Below, one piece after another: positions 1 to 12,410 of a stretch of DNA of 64,000 nt. The notes beneath the pieces are model-generated. The model was not told the DNA's origin and searched no databases. It was given only the letters and a program-made list of their open reading frames with translations. The stretch is from Branchiostoma lanceolatum (lineage: Eukaryota > Chordata > Leptocardii > Amphioxiformes > Branchiostomatidae), in the NCBI RefSeq assembly GCF_035083965.1, contig NC_089727.1, positions 21,822,269-21,886,268 of the forward strand, given 5' to 3'. Position 1 is the stretch's first letter. Every line of letters starts with the position of its first letter. Position numbers and translations under genes: made by a program.

Positions 1-44
1 AAGTTTTCATTCCGTCAAACACTAACATTATAGTTACTTAGTAT

Positions 45-575
45 ACTTACTTACTTACTTTGGCCCATCGCCCCTGCCAGGGCATAGGCCACCGTTGATG
101 GACTCGTCTCTGGGCCTTCTTTTTCAGGTCCTGCCAGCTACTGCTGATCCTCTTCATCTCCTCCTCCGTGTCTCTCCTCCAGCTGTTTCTAGGCCTTCCC
201 CTCTTCCTTTTGCCCTGCAGGCTCCAAGTCAGGGTGGGTGACACTGGAGCTCGGTTTCCTAAGGGTGTGCCCTATCGAGGACCATTTCCTCTTGAGGATC
301 TGGCTACTAACTGGGTCTTGTCCTGCCCTGTCCCACAGCTGCTGGTTACTGACCCTCTCCCACCACCTAATCTTGAAGATTCGTCTTAGACAGGTGTTGA
401 CGAAAGTCTGTATCTTGTGCTGTGTGGATTGAGTTGTTCTCCATGTCTCGGAATCGTGGGACATGAGGATGACTGACTTGACGTTGGAGTTGAAGATGCG
501 GAGTTTAGTGGCTCTACGTATCCCTCTAGAGGCCCAGACTTTCCTTAGCATGATGAACGCTGCCCTAGCTTTGCG
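45..575 (-). mobile_element. Non-LTR retrotransposon 3' fragment (RT C-terminus, 'YGSETW' family)
   Basis: Read on the minus strand, the segment encodes the C-terminal part of a LINE reverse transcriptase: a TKLRIFNSNVKSVIL stretch, an SETWRTT motif, a Cys-Leu-Arg-Arg-Ile segment, an IRWWERVSNQQLW block, then IGHTLRKPSSSVT and a basic GKRKRGRPRNSWRR tail. The element ends at low coordinates in a short (TTAC)n tail, as many LINEs do. The 5' side is cut near 575. It is a pseudogene copy with frame breaks. A sister copy lies at 17502-18011 and resumes at 22558. The clade is not assigned; that would need a tree. Confidence 0.85.
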
Positions 576-1936
576 CTTTTGCTTTAGATGTGGTTTAGCA
601 AACCCTCTGATTGGCTGAAGCTGTTTATGGTGGCGACGGTGCCAGAACCGTGTCTACTCCTGATGAAAGAAACACGGATAGAAGAAGCAGAAAATTTGTT
701 AATCGTATTATAAATCGGAACGTTTCCTAACTGCTGGGCTATGAATGAATTAAGTTATCCAATATTTTTTTATCTTATCCCTTGTTTATGTGCGAAAAGC
801 TATATTAGATTGTAACGTCTTATAGTTCATTGTACGTATACTCTGTGGCTCTCCAAGTAGATCAGACAGATACAAACGTAGTGCTATTCCATACTTGACC
901 CGACTACTGAACAATCTGTAATGTATAATCTGTTATATATGCTACTGTTGGATGTACATTTTGTCTTTTGTATGTATTTTCCGATTGTTTGAGTGTGCTC
1001 TTTTGTACTTTTAATTTTAAGACTGCGTAATCCAGTCGGTTCACTTTAAAGAAAGTAACATCGGCTGCAATGCTGTTTTAATTTCTCTATGCGTCAATCC
1101 CTGAATAAACCAGTTATAAGTATAAGTATGAAGGAAGAAAGGATGTGAAGAAATGAAGGAATGAATAAATGCCAAACGGCTACGTGAGCAATTTGCTAGT
1201 TTATTTTTCTTGACACAATAAGGACATGTGATACGGTACGGACAACAGCAGCAATGCAAGCTTAAGACTATGGAAGAAAATAGCGGTTCCAATATGCCAC
1301 GGAAAAAGTAAGTGTGTGCTGTTTGAACAGAGAGCAGCGGAGCACCCCACGGCAGCTGTTCTAGCAAGCAGATGGAAAATGTGAGCATCAGCAATCCCAG
1401 AGGTATAGCTGTGATTGCCTACGTAAGAGTGCAACATTAAATAAAGTCGTCATGTTTCATCGGGACCTTTAGAGCTATCACAATTCCAAAATTGAAAGCA
1501 ATCCATCGAAAGGATGTTGAGCTATAGGTGTGAACACAGAAACACAGAATTTGATAACAAACAACATTATACGGCGCGTTAGTCTTTTATTCCCCTAGCC
1601 GGTGTCAATTTTAAAAAGGAGGGCATCTTTTTTGTCGGGGAGGGGGACACATTGCACGTATTCTCGACGGTTAAGAATTTTCAGATTCCTTCCGGTTCCT
1701 TTATTAGAGACGAGTATCAAGACATCATCACATCATCAATGATATTTCTGCTTTCTTCTGCCTTATAATCTAATAATTACATTTCCTAACTAGAATATGA
1801 AGACAGTTCCTACATATGTGAGCAACAGGCTCAGGTAACACTTTACAACATTCAATCAAAGGCCGTTATAAAAACGTTGTTGCATACAACAGGTATTGTG
1901 CGCTGGTAGAGCGGTAGCTATACTAAGTAGGATTCT
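576..1936. other. 3' flank of UGT copy 1, no gene seen
   Basis: AT-rich sequence between the LINE fragment and the last UGT exon. The short open frames here lack splice context or recognisable domains. It presumably includes the 3' UTR of the minus-strand UGT. I see no tRNA, no array and no conserved coding pattern. Confidence 0.5.
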
Positions 1937-2219
1937 CTACTGAGACTTCAGCTTGCCGCCACTTTTACAGCAAACCTTCCTACAGACGAACGAACACCTG
2001 TACCACACGGAACCCAGGACAGCTGAACAGACAGCCAACAGGAACACAGCCACGTCCAGCAGATAGTACTGGTACCACGGCAGCTCCACGGCGCGTGCGC
2101 GGAGATGGGGTAGTCCGCCATGTTTGATGACGTGTTCTACCCACCAGACGGCCCGCTCCATGGGCGGCTGGGGCTGATCACGGTGTAGGCGGGACAGGCG
2201 GGCTGCGGTCTCCTGGTAC
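1937..2219 (-). CDS. UGT: UGT copy 1, exon 4 (membrane anchor)
   Basis: Begins after an ATTATTAG acceptor and completes an Arg codon split from exon 3. It encodes YQETAARLSRLHRDQP, an amphipathic stretch with HVIKHGGLPHLR, a helix around YYLLDVAVFLLAVCSAVLG, a Cys-rich basic tail and the stop TAG at 1937-1939. Confidence 0.93.
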
Positions 2220-5200
2220 CTAATAATGGACAGAAAAAAATATACAATGAGTAGTACAGCCGAGTGCTCCTTTGAATGCATTAAGGAAAATGGTAGATTT
2301 CTTAGCTGCAAACTGCCTATTTGGCGTAGTATTTCCCTGGTATACTCTGGCTTTATTCTTGCCGAAAGAAGATTGACATCAGATTAACATTAAGATTCCT
2401 GCAAAAAAAAAAAAAAAATCAGTAACTAATACACTTCAGTAAAAAAATAATTCTGTAGGTTCTGTTAGTTATCCTTCAGCACCAAGGACATATATAATAT
2501 AGGCAAAGATAGGTGTTTGATAAAAAAAGAATCATGGCTTATTCAATTGTTGCATTTTGATTATTGACTACCTCTTTGTTTCTTTGGTCTTCACGTTTGG
2601 ATTTTATGGCTCTATTGCAACAGCTAGCGCTTCCTATTGGTTATCAAAAGAACTGCACTTTTGGTTGACGCCACAGTTAGGGCATGCCATTGGAACCGAG
2701 CAAAACGCACTGAAACAAGACCTCTTAAAAGTACTTACCCAAATATCATTCTACAAAATTATTCTCAATCAGAAAGTTACAAGGGTCTCATGGATAACCA
2801 TGCAAAGGAAACAGGAGGTTGACCGGCTTGAACTCCTAGAATAGATGACTCGAGTAAACACACCCTAACCTCGACCCCAGTTTTCTCTTGTATCCATCCG
2901 CTGAGTTCATGCAGGACCTAAGAGCCCACGCCAAATAAAGTGCTAAAAAGAACAGATTTTGACCAAAATGACAATGCGTAGGCCCTACCTGATCCTTCTA
3001 ATTCAGCTTGGGCCAAAATTTTCAAGAGAAATATTGCATTTTGATACTGAAGGATTTAAGTTAGCGCAAAGCAACTGTTACGTCTGTCCTTATGCCGACA
3101 CATTAATGACTACAACGCCTGTCATCACTCCGCGATGTGGAATGTTAACACACCTCTTGTCGGTAAGAACCTGTATAATGGCCTTGTGCAGTGTTTCTGT
3201 TGTGAACGTGTTGAAGTCTAGCCTCACTCCCAGCCCTCTGGATACCGCCCGGGCGGCGTTGCCGGGCTGGTCCCCGCCCAGCGGTGTACAGACCATCGGT
3301 ACGCCGTGGTACAGGGCCTCGTACACACCGTTAGACCCCGCATGGGTGACGAAGGCTCGGGTTGTCGGGTGACCTGAAAATAATCGAAGTTGGCTGAATC
3401 ATTGTCTGTCAGTAGTTGTTACCTTCGGGAAGGAGATTCACTTCCGACGGTGGTACTGTTTTCAGTTCTGCTTTTATGTTTGCACCTAAAGCTCAAGACC
3501 CTTTGGATTGATTTGTATGGATTTTGCTATTTGGATATGTATTCAGATCCCGAAGAAACATGGCGATGTCGGGCCCCCTAGTAACATTTTAGGGACTGCA
3601 TCACCACAAACCAACACCCTCTTCCTGTGACGCTACAAGTCGGGGTACATACGCTACAAGTCGGGGTACATACGCTACAAGTCGGGGTATGGTGGTTCAT
3701 ACCAGTCAAAAGCGAAATACATTGTTTTTGGGCGAAATACACTGTATTCGAAAGCCAAATGCAGTGTATTTCGTTACTACAATGTATTTCACTCAAATAC
3801 AATGTATTTCACCCAAATACAATGTATAAGCGAAATACACTGTATAAGTCGGGGTACATACGCTACAAGTCGGGGTACATACGCTACAAGTCGGGGTACA
3901 TACGCTACAAGTCGGGGTACATACGCTAAAAGTCGGGGTACATACGCTACAAGTCGGAGTACATTCGCTACAAGTCGGGGTATATACGCTACATGTCGGG
4001 GTACATACGATATACAAGTATGGGTAAATACGCTACAGGTCAGGGTACATACGCTACAAGTCGGGGTAAATAGGCTACAAGTCGGGGTACATACGCTACA
4101 AGTCGGGTAAAACGCTACGGGTCAGGATACATACGCTACAGGTCTAGGTGCATACGCTACAAGTCGGGGTACATACGCTACCAGTCGGGGTACATAAGCT
4201 ACAAGTCGGGGTACATACGCTACAATTATTTTGCCGTACATACGCTACAAGTCGGCGTATATACGCTACATGTCAGGGTACATACGCTACAAGTCGGGGT
4301 GCATACGCTATAAGTCGGGGTACATACGCTACAAGTCGGGGTACATACGCTACAAGTCGAGGTACATACGCTACAGGTCAGGATACATACGCTACAGGTC
4401 AGGGTACATACGCTACAAGTCGGGCTACATACGCTACAAGTCGGGGTACATACGATAAAAGTCGGGGTACATAAGCTACAAATCGGGGTACATACGCTAC
4501 AATTTTGTCGGGGTACATACGTTACAAGTCGGGGTACATACGCAAAAAGTCGGGGTTCATACGCTACAATTATGTCGGGGTACATACACTACAAGTCGGG
4601 GTACATACGCTACAATTATGTCGGGGTACATACGCTACAAGTCGGGGTACAGACGCTACAAGTCGGACTACGCTACAAGTCGGGGTACATACGCTCCAGG
4701 TCAAGGTACATACGCTACAGGTCAGGGTACCTACGCTACAAGTCGGGGTACATACGCTATAAGTCGGGGTACATACGCTACAAGTCGGGGTACAGACGCT
4801 ACAATTATGTCGTGGTACATACGCTACAAGTCGGGGTACATATGCTACAATTATGTCGTGGTACATACGCTACAAGTCGGGGTACATACGCTATAATTAT
4901 GTCGGGGTACATACGCTACAAGTCGGGGTAGATACGCTACAGGTCAGGGTACATACGCTACAATTATGTCGGGGTACATACGCTACAAGTCGGGGTAGAT
5001 ACGTTACAAGTCGGGGTACATACGATACAAGTAGGGGTACATACGCTACAGGTCAGGGTACATACATGTACGCTACAAGTCGGGGTACATTCGCTACAGG
5101 TCAGGTTACATACGCTACAGGTCAGGGTACATACGCTACAAGTCGGGGTACATACGCTACAAGTCCAGGTACATACGCTACAAGTCGGGGTACATACGCT

Positions 5201-8200
5201 ACAAGTCGGGGTACATACGCTACAAGTCGGGGTACATACGCTACAGGTCAGGTTACATACGCTACAGGTCAGGGTACATACGCTACAAGTCGGGGTACAT
5301 ACGCTACATGTCAGGGTACATACGCTACAATTATGTCGGGGTACATACGCTACAAGTCGGGGTAGATACGCTACAAGTCGGGGTACATACGATACAAGTA
5401 GGAGTACATACGCTACAGGTCAGGGTACATACGCTACAAGTCGGGGTACATACGCTACAAGTCGGGGTACATACGCTACAAGTCGGGGTACATACGCTAC
5501 AGGTCAGGGTACATACGCTACAAGTCGGGGTACATACGCTACAAGTCGGGGTACATACGCTACAAGTCGGAGTAAATACACTACAAGTCGGGGTACATAC
5601 GCTACAGGTCAGGTTACATACGCTACAGGTCAGGGTACATACGCTACAAGTCGGGGTACATACGCTATAAGTCGGGGTACATACGCTACAAGTCGGGGTA
5701 CATACGCTACAATTATGTCGGGGTACATACGCTACAAGTCGGGGTAAATACGCTACATGTCAGGGTACATACACTACAATTATGTCGGGGTACATACGCT
5801 ACAGGTTAGGGTACATACGCTACAGGTCAGGGTACATACGCTACAAGTCGGGGTACATACGCTACATGTCAGGGTACATACGCTACAATTATGTCGGGGT
5901 ACATACGCTACAAGTCGGGGTAGATACGCTACAAGTCGGGGTACATACGATACAAGTAGGAGTACATACGCTACAGGTCAGGGTACATACGCTACAAGTC
6001 GGGGTACATACGCTACAAGTCGGGGTACATACGCTACAAGTCGGGGTACATACGCTACAGGTCAGGGTACATACGCTACAAGTCGGGGTACATACGCTAA
6101 AAGTCGGGGTACATACGCTACAGGTCAGGGTACATACGCTACAGGTCAGGGTACATATGCTACAAGTCGGGGTACATACGCTACAAGTCGGGGTACATAC
6201 GCTACAAGTCGGGGTACATACGCTACAAGTCGGGGTACATACGCTACAGGTCAGGGTACATACGCTACAAGTCGAGGTACATACGCTACAGGTCAGGGTA
6301 CATACGCTACAAGTCGGGGTACATACGCTACAAGTCCAGGTACATACGCTACAAGTCGGGGTAGATACGCTACAAGTCGGGGTACATACGCTACAAGTCG
6401 GGGTACATACGCTACAGGTCAGGTTACATACGCTACAGGTCAGGGTACATACGCTACAAGTCGGGGTACATACGCTACATGTCAGGGTACATACGCTACA
6501 ATTATGTCGGGGTACATACGCTACAAGTCGGGGTAGATACGCTACAAGTCGGGGTACATACGATACAAGTAGGAGTACATACGCTACAGGTCAGGGTACA
6601 TACGCTACAAGTCGGGGTACATACGCTACAAGTCGGGGTACATACGCTACAAGTCGGGGTACATACGCTACAGGTCAGGGTACATACGCTACAAGTCGGG
6701 GTACATACGCTACAAGTCGGGGTACATACGCTACAAGTCGGAGTAAATACACTACAAGTCGGGGTACATACGCTACAGGTCAGGTTACATACGCTACAGG
6801 TCAGGGTACATACGCTACAAGTCGGGGTACATACGCTATAAGTCGGGGTACATACGCTACAAGTCGGGGTACATACGCTACAATTATGTCGGGGTACATA
6901 CGCTACAAGTCGGGGTAAATACGCTACATGTCAGGGTACATACACTACAATTATGTCGGGGTACATACGCTACAAGTCGGGGTAGATACGCAACAAGTCG
7001 GGGTACATACGATACAAGTAGGGGTACATACGCTACAGGTCAGGGTACATACGCTACAAGTCGGGGTACATACGCTACAAGTCGCGGTACATACGGTACA
7101 GGTCAGGGTACATACGCTACAGGTCAGGGTACATATGCTACAAGTCGGGGTACCTACGCTACAAGTCCAGGTACATACGCTACAAGTCGGGGTACATACG
7201 CTACAAGTCGGGGTACATACGCTACAAGTCGGGGTACATACGCTACAAGTCGGGGTACATACGCTAAAAGTCGGGGTACATACGCTACAGGTCAGGGTAC
7301 ATACGCTACAAGTCGGGGTACATGAATGAATGAATGAATGAATGAATGAATGAATGAATGAATGAATGAATGAATGAATGAATGAATGAATGAATGAATG
7401 AATGAATGAATGAATGGTTTATTAGGAAAAAGTGTAACATGGCAGCTAAAAGCTGAATTACGTACACTGTACAATCATATATCACATTATCTTAAAATCA
7501 CAAGGAAAATACTTAAAACGTATTGACATACATTATTAAAATATCCATAACGGTTAAAACGAATCAAATTTATCTACAACTCGTTGACATAACAATATTC
7601 TTAAAAGGGGCAAACTATTCTGTATCCCATTGTGATTAATTGTTGAGTAGATGGACTAGATAGGGTACTGGGGAGTTCTTGTAGTGGTTAGTTCTGCACT
7701 TGATGTTTCTGAGTTTCCTACAGTTTCTAGTGTTTCTGCCATGTAGTTCTCCCACTGTCGGTGGGAGGAGTTCGGGGTTAAGTTTGTTCGCAAATTTTCG
7801 GCATAGGTCCTCTCGACGGTCGTTCAGTGTCTCAAGACCTGTTAGCTGCAGGGCTGAGTCATAGGTGGTGTATTGTCCTCTCAAAATTGTGCGCAGCGCC
7901 CTCTTCTGCACACGCTCCAACCGAATAACCTGCATACTTGTAAGTCCGGCGTTCCACACAGGGACGCAATATTCCACCACAGGTCGTACAAATGAGGTAT
8001 AGACCTTAAGTAAGTCCAGAGCTGACAGATGGAACGTTCCTAGGCGTCTTAACAGAAACAGACGGCTGTTGGCTTTTGAAAGCATTTGTGACACGTTGGC
8101 CTCCCACTTCAGATCAGCCTGCATCAATAACCCAAGCAGACGTGCGACTGCCACGTTCTCCAGTTCTTTCCCATTTATGGTAAGAGGCAGCGGTGGGGGT

Positions 8201-11200
8201 GGACGCATCATGAAGCAGAAGGTCATGACTTTGCATTTGTCGGCGTTCAAGAGCATGTGGTTCTGTTCTGACCAGTGGTTGAAATTGTCCAGCTCCTCTT
8301 GCATGATAGATGGTTGTTGATAGTGTCTCGATTCGGCCATTGACAGGTCGTCCACAAATTTTCATTCTAGCACACTGGGGGGGGGATTTCTCTAACTGCA
8401 TCGTCCAAGATTGCAAGGAAAATGACTGGACCAAGCAGTGTACCTTGAGGGACGGAACATGTAAGTGTCTCCCAATCAGAAAGCTCACCGCTGTATCGAA
8501 CGCGTTGGCGGCGCGTAGTCAGAAAGTCGCAGATCCACGGGATTATGGATGATCTTGCTCCAAGTTTAAACAGCTTACATATGGCGATGGTATGGTCAAT
8601 GCGATCAAAGGCTTTGGAAAAGTCAGTCATCACTAGGGTTGAGATATTACCGGGCTTTTCAGATGCCTTACTTAGATGGTCAACCAGGCTGACAAGGTAG
8701 TGAGTGGTGGAGCGTCCCTTAAGACCCCCGAATTGCTGGGGGTCAAGTGAGGGCCTTATGTCCTGCAGCAACCACCTGCACACGAACGACTCGGCCACTT
8801 CGCCAGCTCGGATGTAAGGGACACCGGGCGTAGTTTTTCCACCGACGGAGGTTGAGATTTCGGTAAGGGTACGACGACAGCATCCTTCCACTCTTGTGGT
8901 ACGAATCCTTCTGTGAATGATGCATTTAGGATGTTTCCTATTGGTTCGCTCAGCTCATATGAAAACTCTTTCATAATTTTGGTAGAGATCTGATCTGGGC
9001 CTGAGGCTTTCCCCACCTTCAGTTTGCGCAGAACGTGATTAACTTCCCAAGGGTGGACCTCTGGCGGCTGGAACTCGCATGGCAGGTAGGCTGGTAGTTG
9101 GGCGGTGTCCAGTCTGGGACGACCCTGTGCAACTCCGGCAAACTGCTTGTTGATATAGTTGGCAATAAAACGACTGTCCGCTTTCTCGTTCCCCGGGATG
9201 TGGATAGAAAGGTCCTTCTGTTGCAAGTTGGGTATAGTCTTGATTTCTTGGTACCATTTACCTGGGTTGTCTCTCTTAAGTTTCTCGACTCGGTTACAGT
9301 AGTGTCTCTTCCTTGCTCTCTTGACTTCTCTGTTGATCTTATTTCTGAGCTGTTTCCAGAGGTACATTTTCCCTTGCGAGAAAGCGTCTTGTCGTTTTAG
9401 AATTAGTGACTTGAGTTCAGGTGTTACCCATTGTTTGTCAGTTGTATGCATCTTAACTCGTCGGATGGGGAAGTGCGTTTCGATGGCATTTTGGAGTGTC
9501 TCGTCGAACTTGGCTGTCTTGTTCTCACACGTTTGTTCACCGTAGACTTCCTGCCATTCATAGGAGCAGACCCATTGACCAAATGCGCGAATGTCGGAGT
9601 CCCGCATGGGCACACTGTTTTGATTTTGGTTCTGTTAAGAGATTTCCGGATGTTTGTTTTCCATAGGACCATGTTGTGGACCATACGCTACACGTCGGGG
9701 TACGTACGCTACAAGTCGGGGTACGTACGCTACAAGTCGGGATAGATACGCTTCAAGTCGGGGTACATACGATACAACTTGTAGGGGTACATACGCTACA
9801 GGTCAGGGTACAACCGCTACAGGTCGGGGTACATACGCTACAAGTCGGGGTACATACGCCACAAGTCGGGGTACATACGCTACAAGTCGGGGTACATACG
9901 CTACAAGTCGGGGTACATACGCTACAAGTCGGGGTACATACGCTACAAGTCGGGGTACATACGCTACAAGTCGGGGTACATACGCTACAAGTCGGGGTAC
10001 ATACGCTACAAGTCGGGGTACATACGCTACAAGTCGGGGTACATACGCTACAAGTCGGGGTACATACGCTACAAGTCGGGGTACATACGCTACAAGTCGG
10101 GGTACAAACGCTAAAAGTCGGGGTACTTACGCTACAATTAAGGTTGCAGACCACAGTATTTCTCCTATAGGGATTTATATAGTTAAGGATCCCAAGGCGA
10201 GAAGCTTCGACGCTTGAAAATTTATTGAAAGGTGCAGAATTAGGGTGCCAGATTTTTATATATTTGACTTCAAGGTTCAATCTACAAAATATCTGCAAAA
10301 TGAGGTTAAATGTGCCGGCTCGTTCTCTTTTAAAAGCCACTTTGATATGACCCCCAGCGGAGGTCACCGTACTGCAGGCGACTTACAGTAGTCGGGCGGT
10401 AACAATATCAAGGCGCGAGTCCAACCCACCGAACAAACATCGTCATCAAACTCGTCCTGTCTCAAAACTGACATATTCCTCTGCCGTTCACCACAGTTTC
10501 AGCCTCGCTAACGTGCACAGAAGAAAAACTACGGCCTTTTCAAGCAATGTGACGCACTACTTCGTACCCGAACTACTTTTGGGGACGGGGGTCGCCCATT
10601 AATACTGTGTTCTGCGACCACAAGTCGGGATACATACGCTACAAGTCGGGGTATATACGATACAAGTCGGGGTACATACGCTACAAGTCGGGGTACATAC
10701 GCTACAGGTCAGGGTACATACGCTACTGATCAGGGTACATACGCTACAAGTCGGGGTACATACGCTACAAGTCGGGGTACATACGCTACAAGTCGGGGTA
10801 CATACGCTACAAGTCGGGGTACATACGCTACAAGTCGGGGTACATACGCTACAAGTCGGGGTACATACGCTACAGGTCAGGGTACATACGTTACAAGTCG
10901 GGATACATACGCTACAAGTCGGGGTACATACGCTACAAGTCGGGGTACTTCATACTGTGGTATGGTCTATAGACGTCCGCCATAGAAATGGCCCCTTATG
11001 GGAGAGAAATTTGCTAGGATTGATTAATGAAAGAAGGAAGGATCGCTTTTTTTTTCAGCATGACTGAATGTGTTTGTGTTAGTGTGTGATCAGGATTGTG
11101 TTTTGGTGTGTTCGTATGAATTTTGATATATTGTAGAGTGGCAGGAAGAAAGCGGGAAAATGGTGTCACTGCAAAGGTCAGACAGGTAGTAGAGGTGAGA

Positions 11201-12375
11201 GATGGTAGTCATTTTCCAGACATAACAGACATTGTAGGTCATTGGCTCAATGGAAGGGGGCATTGTTTTGGTCTGTCAGTTTGTATTTTTAAAGCCTCAT
11301 TCGCATAAGTCCCTCAGGCGACATAACTCCCTCGGCGGTGAAATTACCACCTCAGTATTCGCCGCCGCTCCGGGAAGTCTGCGAGGGAGGCTACATTTTT
11401 CACACGCTGATCACATTGACCTTATTTAACTCTTGTTTGACGGAAAAAAAGGTGTGTGCCCTTGTACTTGGCATGGCTAATTATCACCTTATGTACATAA
11501 AGGCAGTCTCAGCTATTTCTAATGACGTCACTTACCCAGCAGGTCGTTCTGAGGCAGCCAGGCCAGCAGCTTGGTGTTGTTGCCCAGACCGGCCGGCTTC
11601 TCTCCCTCGTACCGCCACACCACCTTCTGTCGGAGCGGCGCGAAGGCTGCTGCCATGACCTCTGCCCTTTCCATGGTTAAGGTCTTGGCCTGTGACCCAA
11701 AGCTGACGACCACGACCCCGGCACTTCCGGAACTCTGCATGAATAGCTCTAAATCCTGAAAAAGAGAGGAAGGTGTAGCAAGTCCTTGAAGTCACTTATT
11801 AATTTACAAATGCGTGTTTTGTCAGGAATAAATTTTGTCACATATCCAAACACACTTACCAGAGCACAAACATATAACGTTATAACTATAATATAATAAT
11901 AGAAGTTTATTGCAAGTTCATGCCCGTTGGCTAATTGCAAATACATGGTAAAACATAGGGGAAAACATACATGCGTCGGTAAACTGTGTCTGACTTTGTT
12001 GTAACAATAGGCTACTGGTACTAAATACAATTGTTGGCTATATCTAAACTAGCTGGGTTTGACTTCTTTTTCGGAAGCAGTGGAAGAAGAAAAGTCCCAC
12101 TTTTTCTAGAATTGATAAAAAGATAAAAACGATAAAAAGATATAAAAAGATACAAACGTATACAAACGCACGGTCACACGAAGCATGTCGCATGTACACA
12201 CATGTAAGAAGCATTCCAAACATACAAACACAGATACACACAAACACATACAAACAAACAAACAAACAAACAAACAAAAACACCACATTCTGCCTCCCCT
12301 CATGTACATGTTCATACATTCATGCGCAGGCAAGAACACACACATAAACAAACACATCAACACACACACACACAC

Positions 12376-12410
<35 letters not shown>

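Larger units (their letters stand above)
3374..11535 (-). other. UGT copy 1 intron 2 (8.2 kb, repeat-filled)
   Basis: The intron joins a GG|GTAAGT donor (exon 2) to a TTTTCAG acceptor (exon 3). Copy 2 has a 464-bp intron at the same position. The extra length is a 21-bp minisatellite, a CR1-like LINE and a TIR element, described separately. The part nearest exon 2 (10948-11535) looks like unique intron sequence. Confidence 0.85.

Noticed and set aside
1041-1437. Short minus-strand frames
   Set aside because: No domain, no splice-site logic, no compositional change from the surrounding noncoding DNA.
3627-7329. Long frames of VHTLQVG or TYATSRG repeats (up to 378 codons)
   Set aside because: They are produced by a stop-free 21-bp tandem repeat in an intron, open on several frames and both strands, with no start context or codon bias.
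3627-10947. CRISPR array
   Set aside because: Units are contiguous without unique spacers and the context is an animal intron.
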